From Marinomonas hwangdonensis (lineage in GTDB: Bacteria; Pseudomonadota; Gammaproteobacteria; Pseudomonadales; Marinomonadaceae): a stretch of 64,000 nt of DNA. Position 1 is the first letter of the stretch. Each line of letters starts with the position of its first letter. This document shows positions 16,093-24,724 of this stretch, piece after piece. The stretch is from contig NZ_RIZG01000007.1 of the NCBI RefSeq assembly GCF_003721245.1, forward strand, positions 62,001-126,000, in the 5' to 3' direction. The position numbers and the translations under genes were made by a program. The notes under the pieces are model-generated. The model saw nothing but the letters and a program-made list of their open reading frames with translations. It had not been told where the DNA came from and searched no databases.

Positions 16093-17493
16093 TTATGCTG
16101 AATGTAATTTCCAGCGATAACAATCGATCAATAAAAACACGATTAAACTGATTCCCATCACAGGCATGAAAAGACCCAAAGCGATAGCGATGAGTAACGT
16201 CATAATTTTTTGTTGAATTGAGAGCTTGCTCCACGCTTGTAGGGCTGGTTTAGCGGTGGAGCCTGCTTGTGGGCGACGAATCCACCACATGGCGTAACCC
16301 CAAATAATCATCAGGCACAAAGAAAGACCAAATATAGCCAAGATGATTTGGTTTGCGATACCAAAAAGCACGCCCATATGGGCGTCAATACCCCAGCGAA
16401 TGAGTTTAGCTACCAAAGGAAAAGAATCGAAATCAGCGCGGCTGGTGACAGTCATTGTGTTGGCATCCACGGCAACACTATCCACTTGTGTGGGCCAAGA
16501 ACGATCTATTTCACTTACTCGCCAAGCCTTATCTTTGGTTGAAGAGGGTCTTATTTCCAGCTTGTCAGCGTCAATACCAGCCTCTTTTGCAGCTTTTAGA
16601 ACACCATCAAATAACACGTCTACATTTTCGAATCTTTCCATCGGTTGTTTTTTGATAGCTGTTCTATGGTGACTAGCATGATCTAGGTGGTCCGCGTGTT
16701 CGTCCGATGTCATGGTGTCTTCGGGAGCGGCATTAAGGTCTTGATTAACCGATGGCGTAATCCAGCCAAGACTGTGTCTAACCGTACTAATGTTGTCACC
16801 TGCCCACTTAGACCAGGTTAATCCTGTGATAGAGACAAACATTAAGCCAATAAAAAGCACCAGACCTAATTGGAAATGACGTCTGCGTTTACGTAAGAGG
16901 TTTGATTTGTTGGCAAATTCTGCTTTGTTTTTTTTGCCGCCTTTGTACCATAAAAAGACACCGCCTATCGCTGATAGCCACAACCAAGAAGCCGCCAGTT
17001 CACTGTAATATCGACCAATTTCACTTAATAGTAGCTGTCTATGAAGAAAGCTGATGGTTGTTCTCAGTGGCAAAGAACCACTGGTGCCATACACGGGTAA
17101 ATTGCCTTTTACCTCTAGGGTCACGGGGTCAACAAACACCGCCCTTGCCCCAGAATATTCCGCGTTTGGATCAAGGAACATGATTCGTGTTGTGCTGCCT
17201 TGCTCTGGTGCCGGACGAACAGCAAATAACGTTAAATCTTGCGGTAATTGTGCTTTTGCCGCGGCAATTTGCTGTGATAAAGGGGCGTTTTCACCCACGC
17301 TTTGAGTGGTTAACACCGCTTTATAAAGGGCGCTTTCTATTTGAGGAGAAATGACATAAAGGGTGCCAGTGAGCGCCGCAATAAAAATAAATGGCCCAAC
17401 GAAAAAACCAATATAAAAATGCAGCCGAGCCATGATCAGCAGCATGGCATTTGATGAAGCCTCAGTGGCTTTTTGAGGTGTGTGTGTCGACAT
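16093..17493 (-). CDS. PepSY-domain membrane protein with His-rich loop
   Basis: The 466-aa inner-membrane protein is of the PepSY-associated TM family (PiuB-like). TM1 at ~27-50 (GFFVGPFIFIAALTGTLYVI) is followed by a PepSY periplasmic region, TMs at ~168-187 and ~210-232 (GLMFVSITGLTWSKWAG), a second PepSY region (~290-365), and TMs at ~372-396 and ~422-450. A loop near residues 265-285 is rich in acidic and His residues (SDEHADHLDHASHH). Relatives sit beside TonB receptors or metal genes and are linked to iron or copper uptake, some acting in reduction of metal chelates. The DUF2946 gene upstream on the same strand is also His-rich, so a joint metal-handling role is inferred. The biochemical function of the family is not firmly known. 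Confidence 0.85.
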   Translation of the reverse strand: MSTHTPQKATEASSNAMLLIMARLHFYIGFFVGPFIFIAALTGTLYVISPQIESALYKAVLTTQSVGENAPLSQQIAAAKAQLPQDLTLFAVRPAPEQGSTTRIMFLDPNAEYSGARAVFVDPVTLEVKGNLPVYGTSGSLPLRTTISFLHRQLLLSEIGRYYSELAASWLWLSAIGGVFLWYKGGKKNKAEFANKSNLLRKRRRHFQLGLVLFIGLMFVSITGLTWSKWAGDNISTVRHSLGWITPSVNQDLNAAPEDTMTSDEHADHLDHASHHRTAIKKQPMERFENVDVLFDGVLKAAKEAGIDADKLEIRPSSTKDKAWRVSEIDRSWPTQVDSVAVDANTMTVTSRADFDSFPLVAKLIRWGIDAHMGVLFGIANQIILAIFGLSLCLMIIWGYAMWWIRRPQAGSTAKPALQAWSKLSIQQKIMTLLIAIALGLFMPVMGISLIVFLLIDCYRWKLHSA

Positions 17494-17635
17494 CTTATGT
17501 TCTCGTTCTGTAGAAAAGGGCGAAAAAAGGCCTTTGAGTAAACGTACTCACTTTTCTGTTTGGAATAAAAGGCGTGCGCAAAAGTGTCTGTTTTGAATTG
17601 AATCAGAACGACGGCGACGCAATAGATTTTAAGTG

Positions 17636-18112
17636 TTAGGACGCGATGATAGGTGGTGCTCGCGCGTGTTTAGAGGTGTGTGGAATGAATTGCTTGTGTG
17701 ATGTGGCTAGCGTCGCCACTTTTGGGTAAAGGGATTGCGCCAAGGGAATGAGCTCAAACGGTCTTGAGTCAATCCAGTTAAGGTGAAACAGAAGCGAGCA
17801 GTAGCCGCATGCCTCTAACAGATTAATGCTTTCGATGGTGCCATGATGTCCATGATGTCCGGAATGATCTGTATGGGTCGACTCAATCACAGAGTGATGA
17901 CGGCTGGTTTCTTCGAGAGGTGTTTTGGCGTGATGATGTTCCGCTGTGTTCGTTACTTTCAGCGCCATGGTGCTTGTGGTTGGCTGAGGTGAAAGCGCGT
18001 TGCCTATTTGTGCAAATAGAGGGGCAAAATAAATAATCACTACAGCAAACAAACACACGCAGACTGCGAGTGTTGTTTGTCTGTTATGAGGTGGAATTTG
18101 TTGAAAATTCAC
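17636..18112 (-). CDS. DUF2946-family His-rich protein
   Basis: The 158-aa protein has an N-terminal TM or signal anchor (TTLAVCVCLFAVVIIYFAPLF, residues ~13-33), a His-rich stretch (EHHHAKT, then SRHHS, then HTDHSGHHGHHG), the DUF2946 core EACGYCSLLFHL near residue 102 and the family's C-terminal ARAPP. With one N-terminal anchor and the rest probably periplasmic, the His clusters and CxxC-like Cys pair suggest binding of a transition metal. DUF2946 genes commonly flank copper or iron transport genes. It precedes the PepSY gene on the same strand (142-bp gap) and follows a DUF2750 gene by 24 bp. Metal identity is inferred, not shown. Confidence 0.78.
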   Translation of the reverse strand: MNFQQIPPHNRQTTLAVCVCLFAVVIIYFAPLFAQIGNALSPQPTTSTMALKVTNTAEHHHAKTPLEETSRHHSVIESTHTDHSGHHGHHGTIESINLLEACGYCSLLFHLNWIDSRPFELIPLAQSLYPKVATLATSHKQFIPHTSKHARAPPIIAS

Positions 18113-18136
18113 AGCTATTAGGGGGTAATTCTGCGT

Positions 18137-18505
18137 TTAGTTTTGCAGGTCAGCGGCATGCTCTTCTGCAGAAGAAACAATGCATTCACCGGCAAGATTA
18201 GGAGCAACGCCGACAGAGAAACCATCCTGCTGCATGCCGGGCAACCACTTTTCAGCCCATTCTGTGGCTTGTATTTCTAATCCAGTAAAACCTGAGTACT
18301 CTTTTTCGCCCCAGCCTAACGCCAGACCTTCCGACGGCCAAATAGGTAATACCTTGTCGCTGCCTAGGTCGATGATTAAACAGCCTTCGTTGTCGGCGAG
18401 CGTCCAAATGGAATGCCCTTTTTTTATCAAGGTTAAAACGTAGTCGTAACGGTCGTTGCTGGCTTGGCGGTAAAAAGTATCATCAATATTGGACGTGCTG
18501 GTCAT
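18137..18505 (-). CDS. DUF2750-family protein
   Basis: A 122-aa cytoplasmic protein with the DUF2750 pattern: an early DRYDYVLTLIKKG, SIWTLADNEGCLII, VLPIWPSEGLALGW and a C-terminal WLPGMQQDGFSVGVAPN. No catalytic residues are known for the family, so the function is unknown. Its start codon lies only 6 nt after a perfect 15-bp inverted repeat (18512-18553), and no good Shine-Dalgarno sequence is visible. Translation may thus depend on that RNA structure. It ends 24 bp before the DUF2946 gene, so the two may share a transcript. Confidence 0.8.
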   Translation of the reverse strand: MTSTSNIDDTFYRQASNDRYDYVLTLIKKGHSIWTLADNEGCLIIDLGSDKVLPIWPSEGLALGWGEKEYSGFTGLEIQATEWAEKWLPGMQQDGFSVGVAPNLAGECIVSSAEEHAADLQN

Positions 18506-18511
18506 GGAGTT

Positions 18512-18553
18512 GGCTCTATGTGGTAAAAAAACCGAATATTACCACATAGAGCC
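18512..18553 (-). promoter_or_regulatory. Perfect 15-bp hairpin at the DUF2750 start
   Basis: GGCTCTATGTGGTAA (18512-18526) and TTACCACATAGAGCC (18539-18553) are perfect inverted repeats around a 12-nt loop. On the minus strand the stem ends 6 nt before the DUF2750 ATG (18505). The T-run lies in the loop and not after the stem, so a classical terminator for the adenine deaminase gene upstream is unlikely. A translational control element or a protein-binding palindrome is more plausible. Confidence 0.6.
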
Positions 18554-18606
18554 CTATAAACGACTAGTAAGATGTTATTTGCGTTGAAGAAATTCCAAAG
18601 GCAAGC

Positions 18607-19623
18607 TTAGGCGAAAAGCTGTTCTAGTTGATTTAAATGATGCGTCTTGGTTTCTTCGTCCATCCAGCTCCCAGTAATGCCATTTTTAGCCAGTTTCAAT
18701 AGTTCTTCTTTATTGATGTTTGTCTGACGAATGAGTGACGCATAGTTGTCATTCATATAGCCACCAAAGTAGGCTGGATCGTCTGAGTTGACAGTGGCTT
18801 GCAGTCCGAGCGACAGCATTTTTTTGATAGGATGTTCTGTCATGTCGGTAACAACACAAAGTTTTAAATTAGAAAGTGGGCAGACGGTTAAGGTTAAGTT
18901 GCGTTTTTTAATTTCCTCAATCAGTTTATCGTCCTCAAGCGCTCGGTTGCCGTGATCGATGCGGTCTACGCCAATTTGCTCAATCGCCTGCCAAACGTAT
19001 TCTGGTGGCCCTTCTTCACCTGCATGGGCGGTGACTTTTAATCCTAACTGCTTACAGGCCGCAAAGACGCGTAAAAACTTTTCAGGTGGATGCCCAACTT
19101 CAGAGCTGTCTAAGCCGACACCGTCGATCAGAGGCAAAAATGGCTTAGCGAGTTCAAGGGTTTCGAAAGCACTTTCTTCGCTCAAGTGTCGCAAAAACGA
19201 CATAATAAGTTTAAAGGTCATTCCCCATTGCTGCTTGGCATCCTGCAGCGCACGGTGGATGCCATTGACCTGCTCGGCAAATGCGACGCCGCGGCTTAAG
19301 TGGCCTTGTGGATCAAAAAATATCTCGACGTGAACTACGTTTTCACTGTGCATCTTATGAAGGTACGCCATAGTGAGATCATAAAAATCGACCTCATGAA
19401 GTAATACCGACATGCCTTGGTAATATAGGTCGAGAAAATCTTGTAGATTGGTAAATTGGTAGGCCGCTTTTAATGCGTCAACTGAGTGGTACTTTAAGTC
19501 CACCTGATTGCGTTGTGCGATGGCAAACATTTGTTCTGGTTCAAAGGTGCCTTCGATGTGTAAGTGAAGTTCGGTTTTGGGCATTGCCTTTGATAAAGCA
19601 ACCAGTGCGTCTGTTGTGTCCAT
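18607..19623 (-). CDS. Adenine deaminase (adenosine-deaminase-like fold)
   Basis: The 338-aa protein has the zinc amidohydrolase residues of the ADA family: HLHIEG (metal-binding HxH) near residue 20, HAGEEGPPEYVW near 200 (metal His and proton-shuttle Glu), RIDHGNRALED, VCPLSNLKLCV and NSDDPAYFGGY (metal Asp). The variants HIEGTFEPE, SSEVGHPPEKF and SDDPAYFGGY are those of the adenine deaminase branch characterised from Pseudomonas (PA0148) and yeast Aah1, not of true adenosine deaminases. The predicted reaction is adenine + water to hypoxanthine + ammonia, for purine salvage in the cytoplasm. It is transcribed leftward toward the DUF2750 gene, separated by 101 bp with a hairpin. Confidence is high for the family and good for adenine as substrate. 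Confidence 0.88.
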   Translation of the reverse strand: MDTTDALVALSKAMPKTELHLHIEGTFEPEQMFAIAQRNQVDLKYHSVDALKAAYQFTNLQDFLDLYYQGMSVLLHEVDFYDLTMAYLHKMHSENVVHVEIFFDPQGHLSRGVAFAEQVNGIHRALQDAKQQWGMTFKLIMSFLRHLSEESAFETLELAKPFLPLIDGVGLDSSEVGHPPEKFLRVFAACKQLGLKVTAHAGEEGPPEYVWQAIEQIGVDRIDHGNRALEDDKLIEEIKKRNLTLTVCPLSNLKLCVVTDMTEHPIKKMLSLGLQATVNSDDPAYFGGYMNDNYASLIRQTNINKEELLKLAKNGITGSWMDEETKTHHLNQLEQLFA

Positions 19624-19986
19624 GTAGTTTCCTATGTTTTGTAAACCTTGTAATGAAAAAAAGCGAGCAAATATACAGGTCTCAGGGTTTGCTGTACAGG
19701 GCGTGTCTTTTCAAGGATTGATAGGGTTAAATTATCATGAGTTTTGCCTGCCTTCCATTTAAATGCTTGTGTATCAATAGGAAAAATCGGGCTTGTTCTG
19801 TAGAATACCGCCATTCTTGTCTACACTTATGACGATATTATAGGTAAGCCGCTTCTCTTGTGTTAAATCAGGGAAGGTCTTTTTATTGTGTGAGCCGTAT
19901 GTGTTAAGCGGTTTATAATGTTTCATCCAGACTGTGTTGATTTTGCCGTGCAGCAAGGCTGAATAAATTATCAGGTAAGAGGTAGC
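19624..19986. other. Divergent intergenic region, adenine deaminase / diguanylate cyclase
   Basis: The 363-nt stretch has no convincing gene. A TATAAT hexamer at 19914-19919 is a good -10 for the rightward GGDEF gene, though no clear -35 lies 16-18 bp before it. The leftward adenine deaminase promoter must lie near 19630-19750. Confidence 0.4.
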
Positions 19987-21078
19987 GTGTTTACTCCGAT
20001 TAAAAAAGTCACCAAAACACTTCTCAACTTGGGCTTTGAAGAAGAATATGGCAACGATTTAAATCAAAAGCATGTAGTGAATTTTTCCTACCTGCTATTT
20101 TGTGCAACCAGCGTTTTAATGTTGGTATTGTTTGTCCCTCGTGAAGTGCATTCTCTTGTTACGCTATCGGCGTTAGGTCTCGTGATTGCTCTAATCGGTT
20201 TAAAGTACAATCAGACAGGGCGTTTTACGCAGGCTCAGTTAATCATGCCCTTGGTGAAAATAGGGCAAATTGGTTTGTTCAGTCTGATGTATTTTGGTAC
20301 GGCGAGTCATTTTCACTGGTTGCTTCTAAATGTCGTGGCTTACACCTTTGTGGTTTTTAGAGCGGATCAGCGGATTGCCAAATATTGGATACTGATTACC
20401 TGTGCTTTACTATTTTTGATTTGCGAATTCACTAATACTAAGGGGGTGTATTTAACTGTTCAGGATCAAAGGGTAGTCATACTGTCGGTGTTTTTTGCCA
20501 TTGCCTTTTACTTTACCGTCGTTATCCATCTGGTGATGAACCGCTTAAAATCCGTCAATCAGCACTTGCGTGTGTTGGCTGAAAAAGATGAGTTGACCGG
20601 TTTAGCAAACAGGCGAAAAGTGCTTGCTGATGCGGTCAATATCTTTGCGGACTCAGTGATCAATCGTGATCAATGTGTGTTTGCGATTGTCGATTTAGAC
20701 CATTTCAAAAAAATTAATGACACCTTTGGTCATGAGGCGGGCGATTTGGTGTTATTTGAAGTTTCTACGCTCATGGCATCAGTAATACGTTCGCAAGATA
20801 AAATAGGTCGCTATGGAGGGGAGGAGTTTATTGTCATCATGCCGAACACCACTCTCCGAGAGGCTGAATACGTCATGGAGCATTTGCGTCAATCGGTTGA
20901 GGCCATGGAGATAAAAACCGACAAAGGTATTATTGTACCCGTGACCATTAGTATTGGTGTTGCCTCGATTACGCCAAAAACATCGCGTTATGAGGAGATT
21001 CTCGCCCAAGCCGATAAGGGGCTCTACGAGGCAAAGCACAGTGGACGAAATCGAATTTCGATTCAGTCAGCCCGTTAA
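19987..21078 (+). CDS. Membrane diguanylate cyclase (GGDEF)
   Basis: The 363-aa protein starts at GTG 19987 with GAGG 5 nt upstream. The N-terminal ~190 residues contain about six hydrophobic segments (e.g. LVTLSALGLVIALIGL, VILSVFFAIAFYFTVVIHLV), a sensor unit without recognised family. A GGDEF domain follows (~205-360): DELTGLANRRK, VDLDHFKKINDTFGHEAGD and the active loop RYGGEEF. The inhibitory I-site is present, RSQD five residues before GGEEF, so product inhibition by c-di-GMP is expected. The signal it senses is unknown. It is monocistronic. Confidence 0.9.
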   Translation: MFTPIKKVTKTLLNLGFEEEYGNDLNQKHVVNFSYLLFCATSVLMLVLFVPREVHSLVTLSALGLVIALIGLKYNQTGRFTQAQLIMPLVKIGQIGLFSLMYFGTASHFHWLLLNVVAYTFVVFRADQRIAKYWILITCALLFLICEFTNTKGVYLTVQDQRVVILSVFFAIAFYFTVVIHLVMNRLKSVNQHLRVLAEKDELTGLANRRKVLADAVNIFADSVINRDQCVFAIVDLDHFKKINDTFGHEAGDLVLFEVSTLMASVIRSQDKIGRYGGEEFIVIMPNTTLREAEYVMEHLRQSVEAMEIKTDKGIIVPVTISIGVASITPKTSRYEEILAQADKGLYEAKHSGRNRISIQSAR

Positions 21079-21129
21079 TTTTAGATATATTTTGCCTAGT
21101 GTATTGACATATGAGTTGTCCACTTTCTC

Positions 21130-21138
21130 TGTGGATAA
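21130..21138 (-). promoter_or_regulatory. Consensus DnaA box
   Basis: TGTGGATAA, the reverse complement of TTATCCACA, matches the E. coli DnaA box exactly. It is the right arm of an imperfect inverted repeat: GTTGTCCAC, six bases, GTGGATAAC. It lies in the gap before the pseudouridine synthase. Whether DnaA binds here is unknown. Confidence 0.35.
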
Positions 21139-21187
21139 CCTTGTTGGCTACTCTAATTTTCCTTTATAAATTCGTAGTGGGGCTATT

Positions 21188-21859
21188 TTGCTTCAAGTAA
21201 TGTTTTATTGTGATGATTATTGGGTGATTCATAAACCTGCGGGTATGAGTTTCCATGCTGAGTCTGATGAGCTGGGGGTGATGCAGTCTTTAGCTTTAAG
21301 CTATCCAAATCAGACGTTCTACCCCGTTCATCGGTTAGATAAAATGACGTCTGGTTTGCTTATTGTTGCTTGCCATTCGGCTGCAGCCGCAGAGTTTGGA
21401 AAAATGTTTGAGCGGCATCAAATAGAAAAACGCTATTTGGCCTTATCCACAAAAAAAGCTAAAAAAAAGCAAGGTACTATTGCGGGTGGAATGGTGCCCA
21501 GTAGAAGAGGTCAATGGAAACTCACGAAAGAGAACGAGAATCTTGCTATTACGCAGTTTTTTTCCTTTTATTTTCAAGGGTATAGACTTTTTTTAGTGAG
21601 ACCTTTGACAGGAAAAACGCATCAAATTCGGGTCGCGCTCAAGAGTGTAGGGGCACCTATTTTAGGGGATTTTAGATACGGTGGGGAAGCAGCAGACAGA
21701 GGGTATCTTCATGCCTATGCGTTGCAATTTGATTGGCAAGGTGAAGAAAAACGTTATGTTTGTTTACCCGATGATGGTGAGGCTTTTTCACTGGATCTTG
21801 CTGCGTTTGTCACGTCACATCTTGATGAATCTTTATTGAAGTGGCCCTCTAGAAAGTAA
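21188..21859 (+). CDS. RluA-family pseudouridine synthase (TIGR01621-like)
   Basis: The 223-aa protein has the RluA-type catalytic motif HRLDKMTSGLLI with the essential Asp near residue 51, plus LVRPLTGKTHQIRVALKSVG and PILGDFRYGG. No S4 RNA-binding domain precedes the catalytic domain. This size and the early YWVIHKPAGMSFH match a short RluA subgroup in marine gammaproteobacteria whose RNA target is not established. It isomerises uridine to pseudouridine in an rRNA or tRNA. The start is TTG 21188 with GGGG about 5 nt upstream. The ATG at 21200 has no ribosome-binding site but would remove only four residues. A second consensus DnaA box (TTATCCACA) lies inside the gene at 21443-21451. rlmM follows 46 bp downstream. 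Confidence 0.85.
   Translation: MLQVMFYCDDYWVIHKPAGMSFHAESDELGVMQSLALSYPNQTFYPVHRLDKMTSGLLIVACHSAAAAEFGKMFERHQIEKRYLALSTKKAKKKQGTIAGGMVPSRRGQWKLTKENENLAITQFFSFYFQGYRLFLVRPLTGKTHQIRVALKSVGAPILGDFRYGGEAADRGYLHAYALQFDWQGEEKRYVCLPDDGEAFSLDLAAFVTSHLDESLLKWPSRK
21443..21451 (+). promoter_or_regulatory. Consensus DnaA box inside the pseudouridine synthase gene
   Basis: TTATCCACA on the plus strand is an exact consensus match, opposite in orientation to the box at 21130-21138 and about 310 bp away. It is coding sequence, so it may be chance. Confidence 0.25.
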
Positions 21860-21905
21860 TTAACATAACTCAATGGGTGTTGTGCCTAATTGAGAAGGAA
21901 TTTTA

Positions 21906-22958
21906 ATGAAAAATGTTTTGGTTTATTGTCGTCAGGGTTTTGAAAAAGATTGTGCGGCAGAGCTGTCAGAAGTGGCGAATAGTAAAGGGTTTTATGGCTA
22001 CGCTAAGGTCGTTGCCGATGCGGGTTTCATTGTGTATAACTTTGATCAAGCCGACGCGGGTGAAACCTTAATTAAGCAATTGGATTTTAATCGCCTTATT
22101 TTTGCCCGTCAGATTATTGCGGTTAACGACGTTATTGAATTGGAGCAGGGTGGTCGTGTTGAATCATTACTGGCGGCCGCTCGTGAGTTACCTTTAGCTG
22201 AAGAAATTTGGATTGAAACCGCCGACACGAACGAGGCAAAAGCGTTATCTAATTTGATTAAAAAGCTCGAAAAGCCACTGCGTGAGGGCTGGAAAAAATC
22301 CGGGGTATTACGTAACAAAGCCGTGGGGGTTCGTCATCATGTCTTTATGTTAGACGGTGAATCTGCGTATTTGGGTGTTTCCTACGCGGCTTGTCGCAGT
22401 GAGTTTCCGATGGGAATTCGTCGGTTGCGTTTCCCAGCAGCAGGGCCAAGCCGTTCAACGTTAAAGTTAGAAGAAGCATTTTTGCAGTTTGTGCCAGAAA
22501 AAGCACGTGAAGCCAATCTTACGGAAGGTATGACTGCTGTTGATCTGGGTGCAGCGCCTGGTGGTTGGACATATCAGTTCGTGAAAAAAGGCATTCACGT
22601 TATCGCCATTGATAATGGGCCAATGCAGAAAGAGCTTATGGCAACTGGTCTGGTGCAGCATGAAAAAGCCGATGGTTTTAAGTATGAGCCGCCATACACG
22701 GTTGATTGGTTGGTCTGTGATATGGTGGAGCGACCTATTAAAGTGGCTGAATTAATGGCAAAGTGGCTGGCGAGTGGCTGGACAAGACGCGCAATTTTTA
22801 ACCTAAAGTTGCCAATGAAAAAGCGTTATCAAGAAGTCACTTTGTGTTTGCAAGCAATGGATGAATTGCTTCGCAAAGCCGGTGTGAGCTATCAGTATCA
22901 AATAAAACACCTTTATCATGATAGAGAAGAAGTGACTGTGTGTATTATTGTTTGTTGA
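21906..22958 (+). CDS. rlmM: 23S rRNA 2'-O-methyltransferase RlmM
   Basis: The 350-aa protein matches RlmM (YgdE), which methylates the 2'-OH of C2498 in 23S rRNA using SAM. The N-terminal half is a THUMP-like RNA-binding region (VYCRQGFEKDCAAEL at the start, RFPAAGPSRSTLKLEEAF before the catalytic part). The C-terminal Rossmann methyltransferase has the SAM motif VDLGAAPGGWTYQF near residue 213, CDMVERP, and NLKLPMKKRYQEV with the catalytic Lys of the K-D-K-E tetrad. AGAAGG precedes the ATG. It follows the pseudouridine synthase on the same strand, so both rRNA-modification genes may be co-transcribed, and a strong terminator lies downstream. Confidence 0.93.
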   Translation: MKNVLVYCRQGFEKDCAAELSEVANSKGFYGYAKVVADAGFIVYNFDQADAGETLIKQLDFNRLIFARQIIAVNDVIELEQGGRVESLLAAARELPLAEEIWIETADTNEAKALSNLIKKLEKPLREGWKKSGVLRNKAVGVRHHVFMLDGESAYLGVSYAACRSEFPMGIRRLRFPAAGPSRSTLKLEEAFLQFVPEKAREANLTEGMTAVDLGAAPGGWTYQFVKKGIHVIAIDNGPMQKELMATGLVQHEKADGFKYEPPYTVDWLVCDMVERPIKVAELMAKWLASGWTRRAIFNLKLPMKKRYQEVTLCLQAMDELLRKAGVSYQYQIKHLYHDREEVTVCIIVC

Positions 22959-22985
22959 TGTCTGTCTGAGCAGTGAGTGATAAAG

Positions 22986-23043
22986 AAAAAACCGGTAAAT
23001 GAGGTGCCCTCATAAAGTTGGACACTTTTCTACCGGTTTTTTT
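22986..23043. terminator. Intrinsic terminator with branched loop
   Basis: AAAAAACCGGTA (22986-22997) pairs with TACCGGTTTTTT (from 23031). The 33-nt loop contains its own hairpin, TGAGG-TGC-CCTCA. A- and T-runs on both sides allow it to end rlmM and the converging L,D-transpeptidase gene. Confidence 0.85.
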
Positions 23044-23056
23044 CATTTAGATAAGA

Positions 23057-24724
23057 CTAGATTGAATCTCTAGAGTTGAAAGCACTGTAGCCCATGGCTT
23101 CTTCCATTAATGGATCTCTTTGATAAATGTCATCGCGGAATTCTGGCATGCCATTGATGTTAGGAACAACAGTAAAGTAAACAAGATACACAGGAATGTA
23201 GACAGGCAGCGAAATTACCGTGTTGCTTGCGGCCTGTAAAGATTTTTGCATTTCAGTAAATTGCTTGCTGCCTTTGGTTATGGCGGCAGCAAATTCGCTG
23301 GGGTTTTCTAAGCGTACACAACCAGAACTAAATGCACGGCTATTTTCTCGAAATAAATGTTTCGCAGGTGTGTCGTGAAGATATATTTCATGTTTATTGG
23401 GAAACATAAACTTGTACTGACCAAGCGCATTTCCCTCGTCAGGTTCCTGTTCAAAACGAAATCTCAGATTGTCTTCCGAAATACTTTTCCAGTTAATCTT
23501 GGTTGAGTCTAACTCTTTTGCCCCGACTCCCCAACTTGAATAAAGCTTATAGCGATTTTTAACAAGGTAGTTGGGGTCGGATTGCAGTTTTGGGAGTAGA
23601 TTTTCCCTGGCAATTCTGTGTGGAACACGCCAAGTAGGGTTGGTTACCATGTAAGTCATTTGATCTTTAAATACGGGTGTTTTGCGGTCGGGTTTGCCAA
23701 TGACGGCTTTCATGGAAGTCAGCTCACCGTTCAGATGTACGTCAACCATATAATTGGTCAGATCAACCCAAACTCGGTTTGCTTCAAGCTCACTAGGAAG
23801 CCAGCGCCAACGTTCAAGGTTGTAAGCGATTTGCTTGGCTCTGACACTTAACGGAACATTGAGCATCTGGATAGTTCTTGAGCCCGCAGCACCGTCTGCG
23901 GTTAGGTGGTGACGTTGTTGGAAGCGTATAAGTGCTTCTTTAAGGTTTACATCAAATTGCTCTTCGTCCACTTTACGAGTTGAAAAGCGTATGTCACCTA
24001 ATTGTATTAGCCTGGCTCTCAACTGGGCCACGCGAGGTCCCTCGTCACCCATGGTTAAAGGCACGCCGGCGCTCACAAAAATATCTCTTTCTTTTTGTGC
24101 TAGGTCTTGGTAGTAAACTAGCCATTTCTGCAAAATTTGATATTGACTGCTTCTTGGTGCTAGTAAAGGCAGTGAATTGACCATTGTAGTGGCAGACTCA
24201 AGAAACAAAAGGTCTTTCCAGTGGGTACTGGGTGCATCAAGTTGCCAATTGGGATCTATTAATTGCGGCTCATATCTGCCGTTGCTGACATCGTGAGCGT
24301 AACTGGCTAGGGCGATAGTGGCAATAACATCCATTTCCGCGAGTTGTTGAGGTGTGGGTTGTTTTAAATCCAAGTACTCTTTAATAATGTGGGTATGATA
24401 ATGAATAGGGTTGAGGCCGTGAGTGTTTGATTCTTCTAGTATGTCGACCAATTTGTAAATTGACAAATTAATGGTCTTGTCTGTGATCCAAAGGGGTTCG
24501 TGACCTCGAGCTTGGTAGGCTTCTAAAACGGTGTTATTAGGGAGCGCTTGGCCTGCAACGGGGGTAAACGCGTTCAGTGCAAGTGCAACTTGCTCTTTTA
24601 CATTCGTTTCGATTTGTTGTTCACTGGGTGGGACAATAACAAACTGTTTGTTGCTGTTTGATGAACAGGCGCCGAGTAGTAAGCTAACGCAAATTAGGGA
24701 TATGAGTTGCTTGCTTGAGGTCAT
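23057..24724 (-). CDS. YcbB-type L,D-transpeptidase lipoprotein
   Basis: The 555-aa protein begins with a lipoprotein signal (LISLICVSLLLGAC, Cys at ~20). In order come a YcbB-type scaffold domain (~60-220), a peptidoglycan-binding domain (~225-290, GDEGPRVAQLRARL, LTADGAAGSRTIQMLNV) and the catalytic YkuD domain (~310-490) with the conserved His in IYLHDTPAKHLF and the nucleophile Cys in SSGCVRLENP. LdtD enzymes form 3-3 cross-links in periplasmic peptidoglycan and bypass beta-lactam-sensitive transpeptidases. E. coli YcbB has no lipobox, so the lipid anchor here is a difference. It overlaps the stop codon of the upstream YkgJ gene by one base (TAATG), which suggests translational coupling. 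Confidence 0.9.
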   Translation of the reverse strand: MTSSKQLISLICVSLLLGACSSNSNKQFVIVPPSEQQIETNVKEQVALALNAFTPVAGQALPNNTVLEAYQARGHEPLWITDKTINLSIYKLVDILEESNTHGLNPIHYHTHIIKEYLDLKQPTPQQLAEMDVIATIALASYAHDVSNGRYEPQLIDPNWQLDAPSTHWKDLLFLESATTMVNSLPLLAPRSSQYQILQKWLVYYQDLAQKERDIFVSAGVPLTMGDEGPRVAQLRARLIQLGDIRFSTRKVDEEQFDVNLKEALIRFQQRHHLTADGAAGSRTIQMLNVPLSVRAKQIAYNLERWRWLPSELEANRVWVDLTNYMVDVHLNGELTSMKAVIGKPDRKTPVFKDQMTYMVTNPTWRVPHRIARENLLPKLQSDPNYLVKNRYKLYSSWGVGAKELDSTKINWKSISEDNLRFRFEQEPDEGNALGQYKFMFPNKHEIYLHDTPAKHLFRENSRAFSSGCVRLENPSEFAAAITKGSKQFTEMQKSLQAASNTVISLPVYIPVYLVYFTVVPNINGMPEFRDDIYQRDPLMEEAMGYSAFNSRDSI

